NCBI GenBank assembly: GCA_013396655.1
Contig: WBMV01001018.1
Coordinates: forward strand, 2,188,778 to 2,252,777
Length of the DNA stretch: 64,000 bases
Direction: 5' to 3'
Source of the DNA: Campylorhamphus procurvoides
Taxonomy: Eukaryota; Chordata; Aves; Passeriformes; Dendrocolaptidae
Positions 1 through 14,712 of the stretch are shown here, in pieces. Every line of letters begins with the position of its first letter. Within the stretch, counting starts at the first letter, position 1. The translations under genes and the position numbers were made by a program. The notes under the pieces were generated by a model. It was not told the origin of the DNA. It saw only the letters and a program-made list of their open reading frames with translations, and did not search any database.

Positions 1-3000
1 TTGGCTGTGAACTTCAGAAACATACATTCTATTTATTTCCTACAAGGAGGCAGAATTTCTCTCCAATAGTTCAAAACAAATAACTAGCAGATATCTAAGT
101 AAAGGATGCATTTTTTTCTAAATCAACTATTGCTCCTCACAATTGTTCAAAGACCTTTCATGGAACGTACATTTCAAACAATTTATCCTTAAAAGTGCTA
201 AATCACAAAGCATTTATAGGACCTAAGTCAGCTGAAGAACACAAGTGGAGCTCTATTTTGTTCAGGAATCACATTTCCAGTGAACAGCTGCAGTGCTGGC
301 AAAACCAAAAATCACTTTGCACCAAGTGACAACGCACTCAAAATTGCCCTTGTGTGGCTGGTGACCCGAGGAACAGGTGACTGCCCTGCCCGGGTAACCT
401 GCAGCCTTTGGTGGGACTGCACACTGAGTTCATATTTCCCCAGTTCCATATTCTAAAGGGAAAGACCTCTCTTATTTTTGAAGCAGCACCTCTTGGAAAT
501 TAAAGTCTCACCTCTTAGATATTTTTTTCAAATACCCAGGTTATTTTTAGGGGTTTTTTTTCCTCTTTTTTTTTTCTTTACTAAGAGAAGCAACACCTTA
601 GAGGAAGTGAAGTCTATTCACTAAGATAAGGATGCCTATGACATTTTTGACAAGTTGATTTTGAACACTCTGAATGAAGCACTTGTTTTGGCTCATATTT
701 ATTTTTATGTTTGCTATTAATAGACTATCTTCCATCTCATTTGTCTTTCAAGATTCTGTGTGTTTGTGGCTTTTTTATGTCTTTCACTGTCAGAAACGCT
801 TTGACTGACACACAGCCACTGTCTGAAAAACAACAGAATTCTGTCTCAAGGTGTCATCTTTTTCTTCTTATAGAAAATCCACTCAAGGATTTCATCAGTG
901 GTTCTTATTTATAGGAGAGATTTTTGGAACTCATTATTAAAAATTGCATGCATATTTTATGGAGATTTTCCTCTTTGTTCCATTTTGTAACTCCAAGCTG
1001 AAACAGGCTGAACTGCTTCAGAAATGAAGTGAACATGAAGGAAATCCTTTCAAATCTATTCAGTACATTCAAAGCTATTAGACAGAACAGCTCTCACATG
1101 AAAAAAGAATTTAAAACTAAAAAAGGCTACTCAGAGAAATATATCGAAACACTAAGCATCATGACTTCACCCTTTGCAACTGTGTCTTATCAAGCCCTCA
1201 GTCTACATTTCTCTTAGCATGAGATTAAATTTTACTATTTGTGATGTTACACACCAACTCTCTTTTGATTATATTTTTGATTATAACTACTATGAAGACA
1301 TTATTAGGATTTAAAAAAAAAAAAGCCAAACCCACTTTCTTCAGAAAATTCCCGGGTTTTCCAGCAGTCAGCTGAGATGTTTGGACGAATGTGTGTAGGG
1401 CACTGTGATGTACCTGCTCTGTAGTCCCGGGCTGGCTCCCTCTGCCTGAGGCTCTCATGTCATTAGCCTGTGCTCCTCTTTCCCCTCTCTAAGAGCTCCT
1501 ACTCAGCTCCTTCCTGCCTTTTTAATTGTGCAGCCTCTTTCTGCAGCTCCCCGAATGTGCTCAAGGCTAATACCCTCAGATAACCGCAGTGCAAAATAGT
1601 TCCAATGGGCACCCTTAAAAGTTTCCTTTCACTCCTCAGTAAGTCATAACCAGTTACTGGAGTTGCTCATTAAAAGTACAAGGAATATCTCCTCGTTATG
1701 GCTACAGCTTATCTAACATTGAATAGGTAAAAGGAAATTTTGCAAGAACTACAGCTAGATTTTAATTGAAATAATCAAATTAAACTTGTCACTAGAACTT
1801 TGACTTTCCCATTTGGATTGGTTCTTAGTCCATCACTAGAGGAGAAAAATATTAATATAAATATTTTAATGCAAAACTGTCATATATGTAATGTCTACAG
1901 TTATTCCTTGAAGGTATTATAACTCTTACATGGCTTCCTACTGAATCGCTGCATGGCTTGTTGCCATTAGTCAGTTTAACATCTCATCACTGCACAGGAA
2001 TGAAATAGTGAGCACCTGCTTCCTTTCATACTTCAAGATGATTTATTAAATAAACATATACATAATGTTTATTTGACATTGTGAGTAGTCACAATTATCA
2101 CTGCTCTGCAGCTCAAAATAATTGTCAGCAATGAATAATAGCTCAGATCTATTGCGTTTCTGTCCTGAGGGACTGTCAGAGCCGTTGTGTTCAGTCATAC
2201 ACATTGTATAATTTGGTAGGTACTCCCTGTTTAAAAGGGGATAAAAAATGGCAAGTGATTTCAGATTGCTGCAGACTCCCCAGTTTGAGACTTTTGTCAT
2301 GTATTTGCACACCCAGCCCATTAGGACTCTCCTGTCAAACCCACAAGGAATCTGCAATGCAGAACAGACCTGAATGTCTTAGTTACCTACATGCTGCTTG
2401 TCAAGCCAAACGCGGGACAGCCTGGAAAGGTAATTCCCATCTTATCCATGCATTAGCTGGGACAAGGCACAGGGACCCGTTCTGCACAGCAGGGACCAGC
2501 CACACTCTCCTGCTTAGCAAGACTGCCAGCGTTGAAAGGGAGCAGAGGAACCCCGAGCTTGTGTTTTCTAGTGTGGGTTCTGATCCAGTTCTTACACAGC
2601 ACTTAAAGAAAATTGTACATCTCCATTCACAGCAGAGATATCCCTCTTACTCCCAGCATCCTTCAGACTCCCCAAGCTTCCCCATTAAATGCTAGCCAAC
2701 TCCATTTCCAAGAGGATGAACTCTTGTGAAGCAGATTGCTTGAGCAGGAGAGAGCTAGCTACCCCTTTATGCAAGATGGTGGATTTGGGCTGTATGAGTT
2801 TTTTTATTTTATTCAAAATCATTAGACAGTGGCCACTGTCTTTGAAGAGGGGATGTCTCTCTCATTCCACATTTCCTGGGAGATGTCACAGCTGTGACAA
2901 GGAGGAGTTTATAATGCCACAGTTCGGTGCCTTCATAATTTATTCTCTCTGATTTTATGCTCTTTTAGTCTCCTGCTCAACCATCCACTAACAAGCAGTG

Positions 3001-4364
3001 ATATTAGCCAATAAATCAAAGACATCTGCTTGTCACCACCAGATGCTTGGTCACATTGCAGCCGATTATGAGACATACAAAAGGACAATTTCATGTAGAG
3101 AGCTCTGTGGAGGTGTTGCACTGATATTCTGTTTGATAGGAGACCAGCGTGAGGTGAATGTAGTATAATTCAGTAAATCTTATGCCTTTGGGCAATGGAA
3201 AAGTAAGCTGAAATAAAACTGGGAAGTAAATTAGGACCTCACCTTTATTGCTATGTGATCTTGATCCTGCATCTATTCCTGAAGTACACTGACACAAGTT
3301 AGCATAAAAATAAATCTTTTCATTTGCCCATCTTGCATCGAGCTGGGCACAGAAAAAGCAGCTACTCTAATTTTCAGGAAGAGCAGAAGAGGTGCTTGAT
3401 ATCAATTGTTACAAAGTGCATCAATTTTTCATGTGACAGTCTTGCAAAAAAAATAATCCATTAGCCTTATCAGTCAAATGTACAACTAACATGCCCAGTG
3501 CAAAGACACTCTGATCTCTCTTTTGCTCTCTAATTTATTATAACAAACACCATTAATTGTAAGACCCAGGAACTATTCTGCAGAATGGAGGAGAAGAGCC
3601 AAACTCTTGCAGCAATGCTGCTCTAGTTTTCTCCTCAAAATTAAGCACTTTACTCCAGTACTATACCATGAAGCTGACACAATATTATGTATCATTCCAG
3701 TGTGCTATAAATAGAATCCATAGGGAAAGCAGACAGTTTGCCAACTACTTCTGCATAGATGGAAACAGCCCTAAAAGGAAGCACAGCATTTGCTGATTGC
3801 TCTCCAAAGAGGAATCCCTCTCCAAAATCTACAAGGCTGCATGGCTTTCTGTTGCTGGGTCACCAGCTGAAAGGAGATCCAGCCAGGTTTTCTATATGTC
3901 ATCATGCTTCCTTTCAGTTTAATGTTTATAAAGTTTAATTTTTATAAGTTACCTGTCTTTTCCACAGGCATCTTGGAGCACACAGTGTGGATGTTACCAG
4001 GGTGTCATCACACCAGTTCTTTTTACTCACTCATATTTTAAAACATCACTAGGTTTAAAGAAAGACACACAGGAGCACTGATCCCACAGGTTCAGCTTTA
4101 TAGTCCTCTCTTGTATTCTGGTTTAATTTCTGCCCCTGCAAATCTCAGATTTGAGCGTCTGAGAATTCCTCTTGCTGAACCTGGATTTAGCCTCAGACCA
4201 TGCCAGTTCTGAGCAGTGCAGTCATGAGGACAATGACATCTAGAGGAGAATTTGTGATGTTAACACAACCAGCCCAGCCAGCTGTTGGCATTCAGTTAGT
4301 TGGGACATTAACTACCATACTATTCAGTGACTAGAAAATGTGAGCATATGAAAAAAGTGGTATT
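1..4364. other. No gene seen; AT-rich non-coding DNA
   Basis: I see no supported gene here. Short frames on both strands lack recognisable domains. A pyrimidine tract lies near 554-579 and an A-run near 1,311-1,324. A moderately GC-richer patch at about 1,330-1,570 contains no exon I can defend. Confidence 0.6.
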
Positions 4365-4378
4365 TATATATATATATG
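4365..4378. repeat. Short (TA)n microsatellite
   Basis: About seven TA units in an AT-rich setting. It is visible directly, has no associated gene, and is probably a simple repeat of no function. Confidence 0.8.
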
Positions 4379-6929
4379 TTTTCAATATTCTAATGAATTA
4401 TGTTTTAACCACAGCTCCAGCCAGAAGCATTTCATAGTGAAATGACAGCTTTATCAGTAGCATGGCATCAGTTCTCACTATAGCAACACTAGACAAACAA
4501 AGTGTGTTCGATTTCCTGCTAGTAAATGACTGACATGTAGCTTTAGTTTTAAGAAGCACTTACCCATGGCAGTTATCTTCCTATCTCATTGCCTGCTGCA
4601 GATTCACAGGTCAAGCCAAATGATCTGCAGGAAGAGAAAAGCAAAATTATGCATAGGCATAACATCAGGAAGAATAAGCAATAGTGTGCTTAACTGTTTT
4701 ACAGGGAGTAAAGCAGATAGTACAGAAACTGCCAAGAACGAGCTTTAGGTTTGATAAATCATCTGGTACAGTCCCCAGATGTGAGATGTGAGTTATTCTG
4801 CCCTGGCTTACATGGGTGAAATCTTTCAGAACTCACCACTAACAATGAAGTTGTTCTAGAAGATTTGAGGAAGGTCAGAGAAGCACCATGAATTATGTCC
4901 TATGTCCTATTAGGATCATGGTGTTTGGAGCACATAAAAGGACAGCTTTCTATTAAACCTCTACTACTTTCATTACAGACCAAGGATAGAAGACCTCCTG
5001 CCAAGTATTCCCCAAATGCAGCTTTCCTGGCACAATCCCTCTCAAAACTGAAAAGACTTCCTTCTGCTATTGGATACTGGAGTTACAGCCTCCCACTCAC
5101 CTTTTGATTTCAAAATATACTCTTGGGAATATACATTTCAAGATACTTAGATGGAAAATTGCAGTTAACAGCTGATAGTCCAACATCTACATTCTTCTCT
5201 AGAACTACTTTCTCTTCCTTCAGCCATATCAGACAAGCACCTCACTTGCACTAAATTCCATAATTTAAAACAAATCCACATCCACTCCTCTTTTTCTTGA
5301 AAACAGCTGTCAGAGGAATTGTCAGGAAAGCATTCAGAGAATAAAACTCAGTCCATAATATAACGTAGGATTCAAAATAATGAGTTCATTTTAATGTGAC
5401 TGATCAATTTTGATGCTTTACTAGTCACAAAGCAAAAAGCTTTGGAAGTAGCATCAAAATAACAGTGATTAATGTTGGTAAGAGGGAAACTGTAGTGTAG
5501 AAGAAACCACTTATACACAGCACCAGTGCAATATATATTAAATAGATATTAAAAAATTGTGATCTTAGGAGTGAAAGAATTAACCACCTACAGAATAGGC
5601 TTAAGTATCTATCAATTTGTTATAGAAAGTGAAACCATTTCCCAAGTATCGTGTTCCCAAAGCCTGAGGTGTACACTACAAACGAAACCCTGGGGGAATT
5701 ATGTTCTTAAGAATGCTGAATTTTGGTGAGATGAGGCTGTGCGACATTTCACCCTTCTACAAAGGGTGACCAAGCATGGAGAGCAGTCATGGCCAAACAA
5801 GAACCCATAACTGGGCTGTCCCATATTAGAACCTATGCCTGGTTATTCTGACCAGAAACTCAGCGCATTCAGTGGAGTGGCCTGGGAGGCAAACCAGAGA
5901 TACTCCTGGAAATGTGCACTTTATGTATGGCTTTCTGAGTTACATCTATACATTAAATATTGGTTTTCATGAGGGTTTTTGTCAGAGAATTTTTTGTGAA
6001 ACTCCTCTCCTTGTTTCTCAAGTCACTCTTGTCTCCTGAAGATGTGCTTTTCAGAATTAACAGCTGATGTACAACTTCATGAGAAAATGTTTCTAAAACT
6101 CTTGGATTTATTTCTCTCAGTATGTCTGACAGCTCCATCAGTGATTTGAGCACAGTCTTTCAAAAATAATTCTTTTTCCAGACATATTTAGCATTTTTTT
6201 TCAAAAGTATGGGTAGTCTCTTTTGAGAAAAGAAACAAGTATTATTTAATTTTTATTCTTGTTTACTGAAATTGAGCCCTTTCCTAAAGATAAAAAGCCC
6301 TTTTGAAAAGTCTAGTTCTCCACAGAAATCCTTTCAATTGCTTGCTTATTAAGTACATGAATAGCTCGCATGAACTCCATGGGACAGCAGATACATTTAA
6401 AGTCAATCATCTGTACGAGTCATTAAGGGACAAGGGCCAGCATCAAATGAGAACTGTGATAAAGGTCTCTTTTTTACACCATGGGCTGGGATTTCCATTG
6501 CTGTGTTGAGTTAAAAAAATTAGGGTTTTTATAGCAGCTGAAGTATGCTTCAAAGAATCTCAGTTATAGCTTTTACAGCAAACACTGCTTAAAATTCTGA
6601 TGTCATTTGTAAGCAAGGCACTTGGAATTAAATATGATCCATTAAGGTAATAGTAGAGTTCAGTGTGGGTTATTTTAATAGGTCCTGAACATTAGTCTTT
6701 AAGTAGGGAACCAGATGTGCAGATTTCAATTGATCTATTTATGTTTGGGTCTAAGCGTGTGACCAAAGTGACTGCAGTAGCAGGATCTGCAAAGGCTGAA
6801 GAATTAACCGAAAAGAAGATGTAAAAGAACAGATTCGTGATGAACAAGTCCTCCTGTTTCATGGTGGCTGACGGCCAATAATTAGAGACAAAAGATGGGA
6901 TTCTGTGCCTTTAAAACAGAAACCAAATA
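4379..6929. other. No gene seen; non-coding DNA
   Basis: No exon, RNA gene or clear mobile element is recognised. Frames of up to about 70 codons occur by chance on both strands. Confidence 0.55.
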
Positions 6930-6934
6930 AGGTT

Positions 6935-7215
6935 ACTGTTAAATAAATCAGAGGAGTAAGGTGATTTAATGGCTTTTTAATGATCCTAATGTTTTCAATT
7001 TTAATGACTCTTTTTACATCAGCTTTAATCGTTTTATGAGACTGAAAAATGCCTGCATTAGTTTGGTTTTCTGTTCAATCTCCACACAAGCCATTATGGA
7101 GGGCTGGCTAACAGGAGTCAACTTTCATAGCTGAAGGCCTAGACAATGGAATAACTCCTAAATTTATTGGGGACAATGATACATTGACTATCAATATAGT
7201 GAATGATACCTTTTT
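6935..7215. promoter_or_regulatory. Possible conserved non-coding element
   Basis: A block of ordinary complexity with several ATTA-type homeodomain core sites (for example TTTAATGG, TTAATGA and TTTAATCG) and no coding frame. Its texture resembles vertebrate developmental enhancers. This is an impression from composition and motif density only; no conservation could be tested. Confidence 0.25.
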
Positions 7216-7353
7216 AAAAAATCAAAGGAAACCTTTTACCGCACTGCAGGAATTAACTGTTGTATACTCATTAATACTGTGAAATGAATTAAGTCTTTTC
7301 AGTATTATGTGCATTTAATGTAAGCAACTGTAAGTATTAAAAGTGAATACGAG

Positions 7354-7730
7354 TTGTTTCATCTTTCAAAACTGACACATAAAGTAACTCGGAGTCACAG
7401 CCGAATCTTCCAGAAGGGAGCACCTGCACAGTTCAGCAGGATCTCCCTTCCATGCAGCCTCAGGGCTTTGCTCAGAGCCTGGTTCCCTGTGCAGGGAAGC
7501 GCTGCTGTGACAGACAGGGCAGTGCAGCACAGCACAGCCACCGAGCTGGGGACACACAGGGACACAGGGCAGGAGGAGCCGATTTGGGTTTGATACCTGC
7601 TCACAGCCAGGCTCCCGGCTTTGGTGGTGGCACTGAAGGCTCAGGGCCCCCCCTTGGGGACCCCAGGGCAGCAGAGCTCACACTCATTCCACTGCCTGTT
7701 CCAGGAGAACAGCTCTCCACGGCTTAGCTC
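7354..7730. other. GC-rich block with overlapping frames, no gene assigned
   Basis: A GC-rich island inside AT-rich DNA. Open frames of 60-91 codons run on both strands at once, which is what high GC content produces without selection. The peptides are of low complexity and match no family I know. It could be a decayed repeat or a short GC-rich exon, but no convincing splice-site pair was found. Confidence 0.4.
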
Positions 7731-10700
7731 CAGACAGTGATGTCTTGATTCCTCATTCCTACACTCTGTGGAATGCACCACTACAAGATTACTCTGAGCT
7801 CTACTTTCTCTACATGTCCATTCTCCTGTTGTCCTGGTTCTACTAATTTGTTATATATTTAGTCATAGAGGTGTCAACAAATTCAGATGGATTATACGTT
7901 ATTGTTGGAAAATATTTTTAAATTCCTAGTACTCTTAACTCTACCATTACTTCCTGTACCTTTTTTCTGAGCCAAAAAGAAATGTCAATCCCTAAGGAAT
8001 TTAAATTCTGCTCTCAGGTAAAGGAATCATGTACACAATAATCCAACTGATAAAACTTCAAACACAGCACATTAAATTCAGTTTTTATTGCCACTGAAAC
8101 AATAATGCCTCTAAAAAAAAATGCACTTCCACCTACACCGTGTCCTCCACTCAGCCAATTTTGGTGCAGTAGTCAAAGCCTAATTTCTTAGTAACAGGAA
8201 ATAAATAATAACAACTCTATATTAGAGCTGTCAGTATCCTGGTGAAAAATCCTCGGCTTTATTATAGAGAAATAAGTCTGAAAGTTGCCAGCTGGAGGGA
8301 TCAGGGAATGTGAACAGGCAGCCCCTTATCAGCCCAACTAGAGGCAAAGAGAGCCCAGGGATGAAAAGGACAGGCTTCAAATGTGTGGAACATCTGTAGG
8401 AAGAAATGTGGGAAGGAAATCAATCAGACAGACTTATGGCAATCCTGGGCTTAGCAGAAATACTGAAGAAGAGGATGAGGAAGATACAGGGGAAATCTTT
8501 TTCCAGTGAAAATGGAAAAGAACAGATGTTATCCAGAGCAATAAGTTTTGGCTGTCTGGAGCATGGGGATGCAAGGGCAGACCTGCAGAGTTTTCAAAGA
8601 ACAGGCCCTTCAGAAACAGCAGAGCCCTCTGGGCAGTAGAACTGCTGTCAACACTCCCTTCTTAAAGGGAGTGATCTCAAAGAGTTAACCTGAAAGCAAT
8701 TTTCTCACTTTATTAAGATCCTTGAGGTGAGCTGGTTTGCCCCCCAATCAGTTTTCGGTTGAGAAGACACATCAAACACTTAATTGTGGATTTAGAACTG
8801 GTCATGAAATCATATTAAAGCTTGGAGATAACAACCAACTTCAGGGGCTGAGACAATGCATTTTAATAGTTATGACTTTATTCCAGTAATTGGCTTGATA
8901 AGTAATAGACTTTGATAATTTCTGCATTTCTCAGTTTCAAGAGTAACTATTTCCAAGAATCTAAACATGTGAAACTTCTTATGTGTTTGCATGTTGAATT
9001 TTAAACTTCTAGCGGCAGAAAAACAAAAAACAAATGACAAAACCAACCATAAGCCCACAATCACCTGCCATGGTTTTGCAAAATAGTTTATACCTTTTAT
9101 AAGATAAAGTATTTCAAAAGAACTACAGAGTAATTACAAAGAAAAATACTTTGATCTATACTGTTAATTTCTTGAAAAAATGTGACATCTTAGCTTGTAC
9201 TAACAGAAATCCCCAGGACCTACACACTCCTTTTATCTTATGTGTTATCCCAGATACTTAATTCCGTAGGGAAAATCAGAAAATATCATCTTCATGGTTC
9301 TGTATTCACCCAAATCTTCAGTGATTTGATGATATTCACCAAAATCTTTGGGCACATTTGGTATTATCTGAGTACTGCATACATCTTCTTTCATTTTTGC
9401 AGGAAGGAAACACAAATTTAGTGTTCCTAAGATGATATTTGTATAAGTATTCTTGTTTGTCTAAGAGCTGTCTCAGTTGCTGAAACCACAGCCAAGGTAA
9501 AATAGACAATTCTCCATCTGCTTTTGATGCAGTAATATCTCATTTCTGAGGACGCAGAAGGTATAGGAAGCTAATAGCTTATTTATGTGACAATTTGGAA
9601 TATTTGAATGCACATTAAATCCCTGAAAGGAAGGAATAAACACATTCTGGGCAAATACCTCAACAATGAAACTGCAATGAAGAAACTGGTTCCCATTTTA
9701 CAAAGAACGGCCATAAAACACAGACCTGAGAAACTAATGCAGTCCCTGACAAGTCTACAAGGGAATTTCTCTCAGGTGCTGAAAAGAAGCAGGCTTGTTC
9801 TAGCTCTAATGTCCAAATGCATCATCATCTTTTTTAAAAGCTTATGAAATCTCCAGTCAGGTTTCTTCTGCAAACTGTTTCCTGCCAAGACAAATAATGA
9901 CGGGTGAAAAGGAAAACTCAGGGGTGAGTGGCAGTAAATTGCCTTTAATTTTATGTATAGTTACAAGATCTGCCATCTACATGTGCTGAAAGCAGGCATC
10001 AGCCAATATAACTATATCATCAAATGCAGATAGTCAGGTAATGCTCTCACTGAACTGCTGAACCCATTCAGTCGTGTGCCCAGACACATTTGCACTTTTC
10101 ATACAGTGGTTTCTTCTCTATTTGTGTGGCACCACGCTGCTCGGTCTGCTTTAATATTTATTACTTTATTTGCAAAATTTCTTAACCCAAACCACTTGGT
10201 TTAGTGCCACCAATGGAATTATTTTACAGGAATATACTGCAGGATCTATACTGGGAAAAAAATTATGTAATTATGCTGTCCTCAGAGATCTTAACCCACT
10301 AAATAAGTTTTGAAAACAGTCTCACTTAGGAGTCCAAAATTTGCATTCTGTATTTACTAGTATTGACTTAAAATATGTTGTTCTGCAAACAATCCTGGCT
10401 ATAAACTCCATCAGATGACATCTTTCTGAACAGGAATCCCAAATAGGTGCCAAAACAAATTCTGTTTTATTTGATCATTCATCGGTGCTTAACACTGACA
10501 GCTTTTCAACAATAAAAATAAAATTCAGTACAGGATAGTACAGCAGCTTGTCTTCCCTTCCACCAGAACACACCCACCCGTGAGTACAGGAGTGCTTGGA
10601 TGGAGGTGTGCAAATGGGGTTGGTAGGCATGGAAACGAGCTTTCCAGTTCCAAATGGGAGCACGTGGGAATCATGCCCTGTACTATTACAGGTGGGGCTT

Positions 10701-13700
10701 AAACATCTCTGAGTGTCTAAATATCTGCAAATTACTAAAAAAAAAACTGAAACACAAACTGTTCTCACAAGGACGCTCATGTATCCACCTTTGGTTTCCT
10801 ACCCCAGAAAAGAACAGCTGAGCAGTTACAGGTCCAGCAGATCTCCCAGTACCCCCTTTCATCCCCCACCTCTGCAATGCCATTGACCTACTCCCTCATA
10901 CACTGCACACAGGAAGCCAAGACAAGTCCTCAAAACCATTTTGCTGATGGACCAAGATCTCAAAACCTGTGAAATGCAATCACCTCATCAATCATTCACC
11001 ATCATTATTTTTAATACCTTCTATAAAAGGAAATGAAAGGGCAGATTACAAAACTATCTCTCCTTTTTTCTGCCCAGTGCAGCATTAACAAGCACTAACA
11101 AATGGCACAGCAGCACCTCCCGAGCCAGTGACACAAGTGCAGTGATAAGCCACATAAAATATTCATACCCGGAACTTCAGATGTCGGCAGATGCTCAACA
11201 GCAGCACACAAGCTTTGTCAGGAATCGTTGGGAGATTGAAAGCATACTTAAAGGATTTATTAAAGCAATCAGAAGAAGCCTCTACTCAGGCACCATGATT
11301 GCAAGGAGTTTATGGCCATGTCTTTAATCTCCTTGCTCTGTAACAGATAAGTTATGCTTTCTTGTGATTTGTGCACAAAGAGCTTTTTCAATCTTTTCTA
11401 GCACTGCGAAGAACAGAAGTACCATTTCTGCCTTGCTAAGCGAAGCATTAATAGGAATGCCAGCAGCAAGATGGAACATGTAATAAATATGAGGCTTTAA
11501 CATTATAAAGATTTCTACTACACAGAATATAGTCCTAGATTATGAGATATTGTTATTATCTTTTGCTATATGAAATTATAGGAAAAATCATTCGATGACA
11601 GGGATCTCTTTTTGCAGCATTATATTCAGGGAGACCTGAGTACAACAAAAAAAACTGGGAGTATGTACCAATCTTAAACAGTTGTCTTAGTAATAATTGA
11701 CCGAAGAGAACACCAGGAACAACAGAGATTACTAACACACATCAGCTCATCTCTTACAGAGGAGTGCATTAACAATGATTTTAGCTCATAAAAAATAAGC
11801 TTGTTTCTAAGGTCAACTAGCCAAGAGAAAAACTTACTGAGAGGAGAGGAAAAACAATTGCTAATTGAAACACAAAAAACAGAAGCAGGCAACTCCACCA
11901 GAACTTCTGTGTACACACACACAGACTTTACATTTATGGATATAAAAACTGGCATTATCTCTTACAAGATGACTGAGCCTATTCTTATTTTGACACTGAC
12001 CATTATGAGCACTGAACAGCTGAGCTTGTTAACATAACCAAAAAGATGGAAGCATATACATTTTTTTTCTTATTTTGACTTACAGCCTACAGCTTCTTGT
12101 AGTTTGCATTGACCTTTCCTTAAGGAAGCCTCAGAAACATTAGCTGCGCTCTGGAGCTATTCAAAATACTTCACATGCAGAACAGAGCTGACAGACCTTG
12201 GCTTCCCTGCTGAGTTTGCAAGAACTATTGAAAAACTCTTCCTTATTTTGGAACATTTTTCTCTTAAAAAAAAAAAAATCATTGTGCACACAAGGAGTTT
12301 TATGGTAGAAAAGAAAAAGCATTGTTTCACCCTAAAGGTAAAATGACATGGAATGCAGGATTTACTGCAAGAATTAGACTGTTATCACCTTATGTTTCTC
12401 TTTTTCTTAATCTGGCAGAGGCTCAGTTTCCCCTTGTCCGTGGAAATTGTTAACAAACATTTCCTTCATATTTATTTACAAATTTGCTCAAGTCTTGCCT
12501 GCTCAGCATAAGAGAAGGGACTCCTCACCCATGGAAGAAATCCTCTATAACAAAATGTTAGAAAAATTAAGACCTCAACAGGCCCTCTCTCTGCTGAGCC
12601 CGAGACATGATGGTGTGTTCAATACATGCTGTGGACACGAATATGACATATGCATAACTGCTTCCTGCTCCATTTAGTTAGAAACAAAACCATCTATTCC
12701 TTACCCACTTCTGTTCTCTTCTGGAACAAAAAGTCCCTAAGAAATTCCAAGATCGCAGAATTTACTTTACATCCTGCTCCAACAGCAAGAGAATGCACAG
12801 TGCACAGAGGCGAATGAAGACACAAAATTGTGGTTTGGGAATGCTTACAATTTTGTCACAGCTACACAAATATCCCCAGTTTCTAATCCTGCAGTGCAGA
12901 GCTGTTTTGGTTTGTCTGGAATTCAAAACCTATAATTTTGTTCTAAACTTTGAAACAGAATAAAACAAACTCAAAAAGCAAGTCAGACACAGCCCAAGAA
13001 TTTCACAACCTCCTTCTCAAAGTAAAACTCCGTCAAGATTTGCAAAATTTGTTGCCTATGAAGACACACGTAGCTGCTCCTCAGAGTTCTTGCACTAACG
13101 AAGCCCCATTTCACTTAACAAGCTAACAAGAGATACACAAATGAAACTCCAGACACTTTTAGCTCACATCTAATGAATCCATAACTGCACATCACACAGT
13201 GAACCTTAAAAGCTTAGTAAAGAAGTTGTAGGGGTTAAACTGTGTCTCAGAGATCATTTTCACGTGTTCAGAAAAACCTCAACCTCTTATCTTTAAACTG
13301 AAGCCAATATTAAAAGCTTTTATTTCAAATCAGAACTCCATACCTAACAGAGAAATTGGTATATGAAGACAAGTTTTCATGCTAAATGAATAATAAATTA
13401 TAGGTTATGTGTCTCTTTGATTTTAGAGGATGCATAATTTACAACAATAAATAATTAACATATCAAAGGATTTTAATTTAACTGATGCCTTCAGCATCAG
13501 CACAACCAAAGTACAAAACCTTCTGTTTGGAGCTTAAAATCCATCTTTCTGGTGGAGATGAGTTGCTATATATAAGTACTTATTATGTTTTCCAATAGGT
13601 AATTTTTGCTTTTCACTTAAATGTATTAATAAATATCAGAAAGTTCAATTTCTGCCATATGATCTGTAAGCATGTTGCATCAGAGGAAGAAAAGCAAGCA

Positions 13701-14013
13701 TAATTAGCACTATGCTGTTATAAACAGTATTTCAGGGAGAAATATTTAGTACAAGGTTTATTTTTAAGTGGTGGTAAGTTTTTCATTGGATGCCTGTAAA
13801 GGCAGCTTATAGTCCTAGCAAAAAAATTTCTCATAGAAAATCTCAGAGTAAAAGAAAAACTCTACTATTTCTCTGTGGAAGAGAGATGCTAAATTTATTC
13901 TTGGTACCTGTATTCTCTAATTAGAATAGCATCTCTGGCTACACCAAAGGTCTCTGGAACAGGGAAGATCAAGAATGACCTAAAAGCAGGTTTTTTCACC
14001 TTTCAATCACTTA
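7731..14013. other. No gene seen; non-coding DNA
   Basis: Mostly AT-rich unique sequence. Frames up to 101 codons (10,475-10,780, minus) show no domain. An A-run lies near 12,266-12,278. I see no CR1 or other repeat that I can name. Confidence 0.5.
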
Positions 14014-14712
14014 GTGAGACAAACCCATGGCAAAGCCACACTGCAAGGAAAGCAGGCTGGTGGCAGCCCTTCTCAGAAAGGAGGGGCTGTAAGGCAACAC
14101 TTGAGCCCACATCACTCCTGGAAGCAGAAGGGACTGAAAAACATGGGCCTTACAGAACAACTCCACCCTGCATCAGTGAGAGGATCCAAGGCGTAACCTC
14201 CGGCACGCACAAAGAAACTGGATCTTTCCTCAAAGACCTCAAGATCAGTTCCTGATCCTGCAACTGGACTGTTTGACTGCCACGTATGGTTATACAGAGG
14301 GTGGTCACTGTTCTCAGGCTGAGCCTACCTGCAGGTTTATAACCAAACCCAACAATCCACCAGGAACTCCAATCTGGTGGAGATCCAAAACTCTCACGGT
14401 CCCCCTCAGCTGGGGTCCATCACTGCAGGGCCATTGCACCCTCCTGAGTGCCCCTCTCCGTTCTTGCACAACGATAGCAGCTCAGATGAAGCGCCACTCT
14501 GTGTCCCTCTGCAGCCACCTCTGCAGACACTGTTCTTCAGAGGAGACACGTGCTGGGCAGTGCCATCTACGTGTGGGACAGTGTCCAGCCCAGAGCAGCC
14601 TCCTGACCCTTCTGCTTTGCAACTTCTCAGTGCAGACTTGAGAATTTCCCAGCCAAGACCCATCAAGAGGCGAGGGACCTACATTTTTCATCACATACAA
14701 AGGAAAGTGTGA
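14014..14712. other. GC-richer block with overlapping long frames, unrecognised
   Basis: Several overlapping frames lie here, the longest 122 codons (14,273-14,641, plus) and 111 codons (14,377-14,712, plus), with antisense frames of 86 and 72 codons. The peptides are rich in Pro, Ser and Cys and have no motif I recognise. Because both strands are open together, base composition is the simpler explanation. A decayed retroelement or an unspliced lncRNA exon remains possible. Coding status is not supported. Confidence 0.35.
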
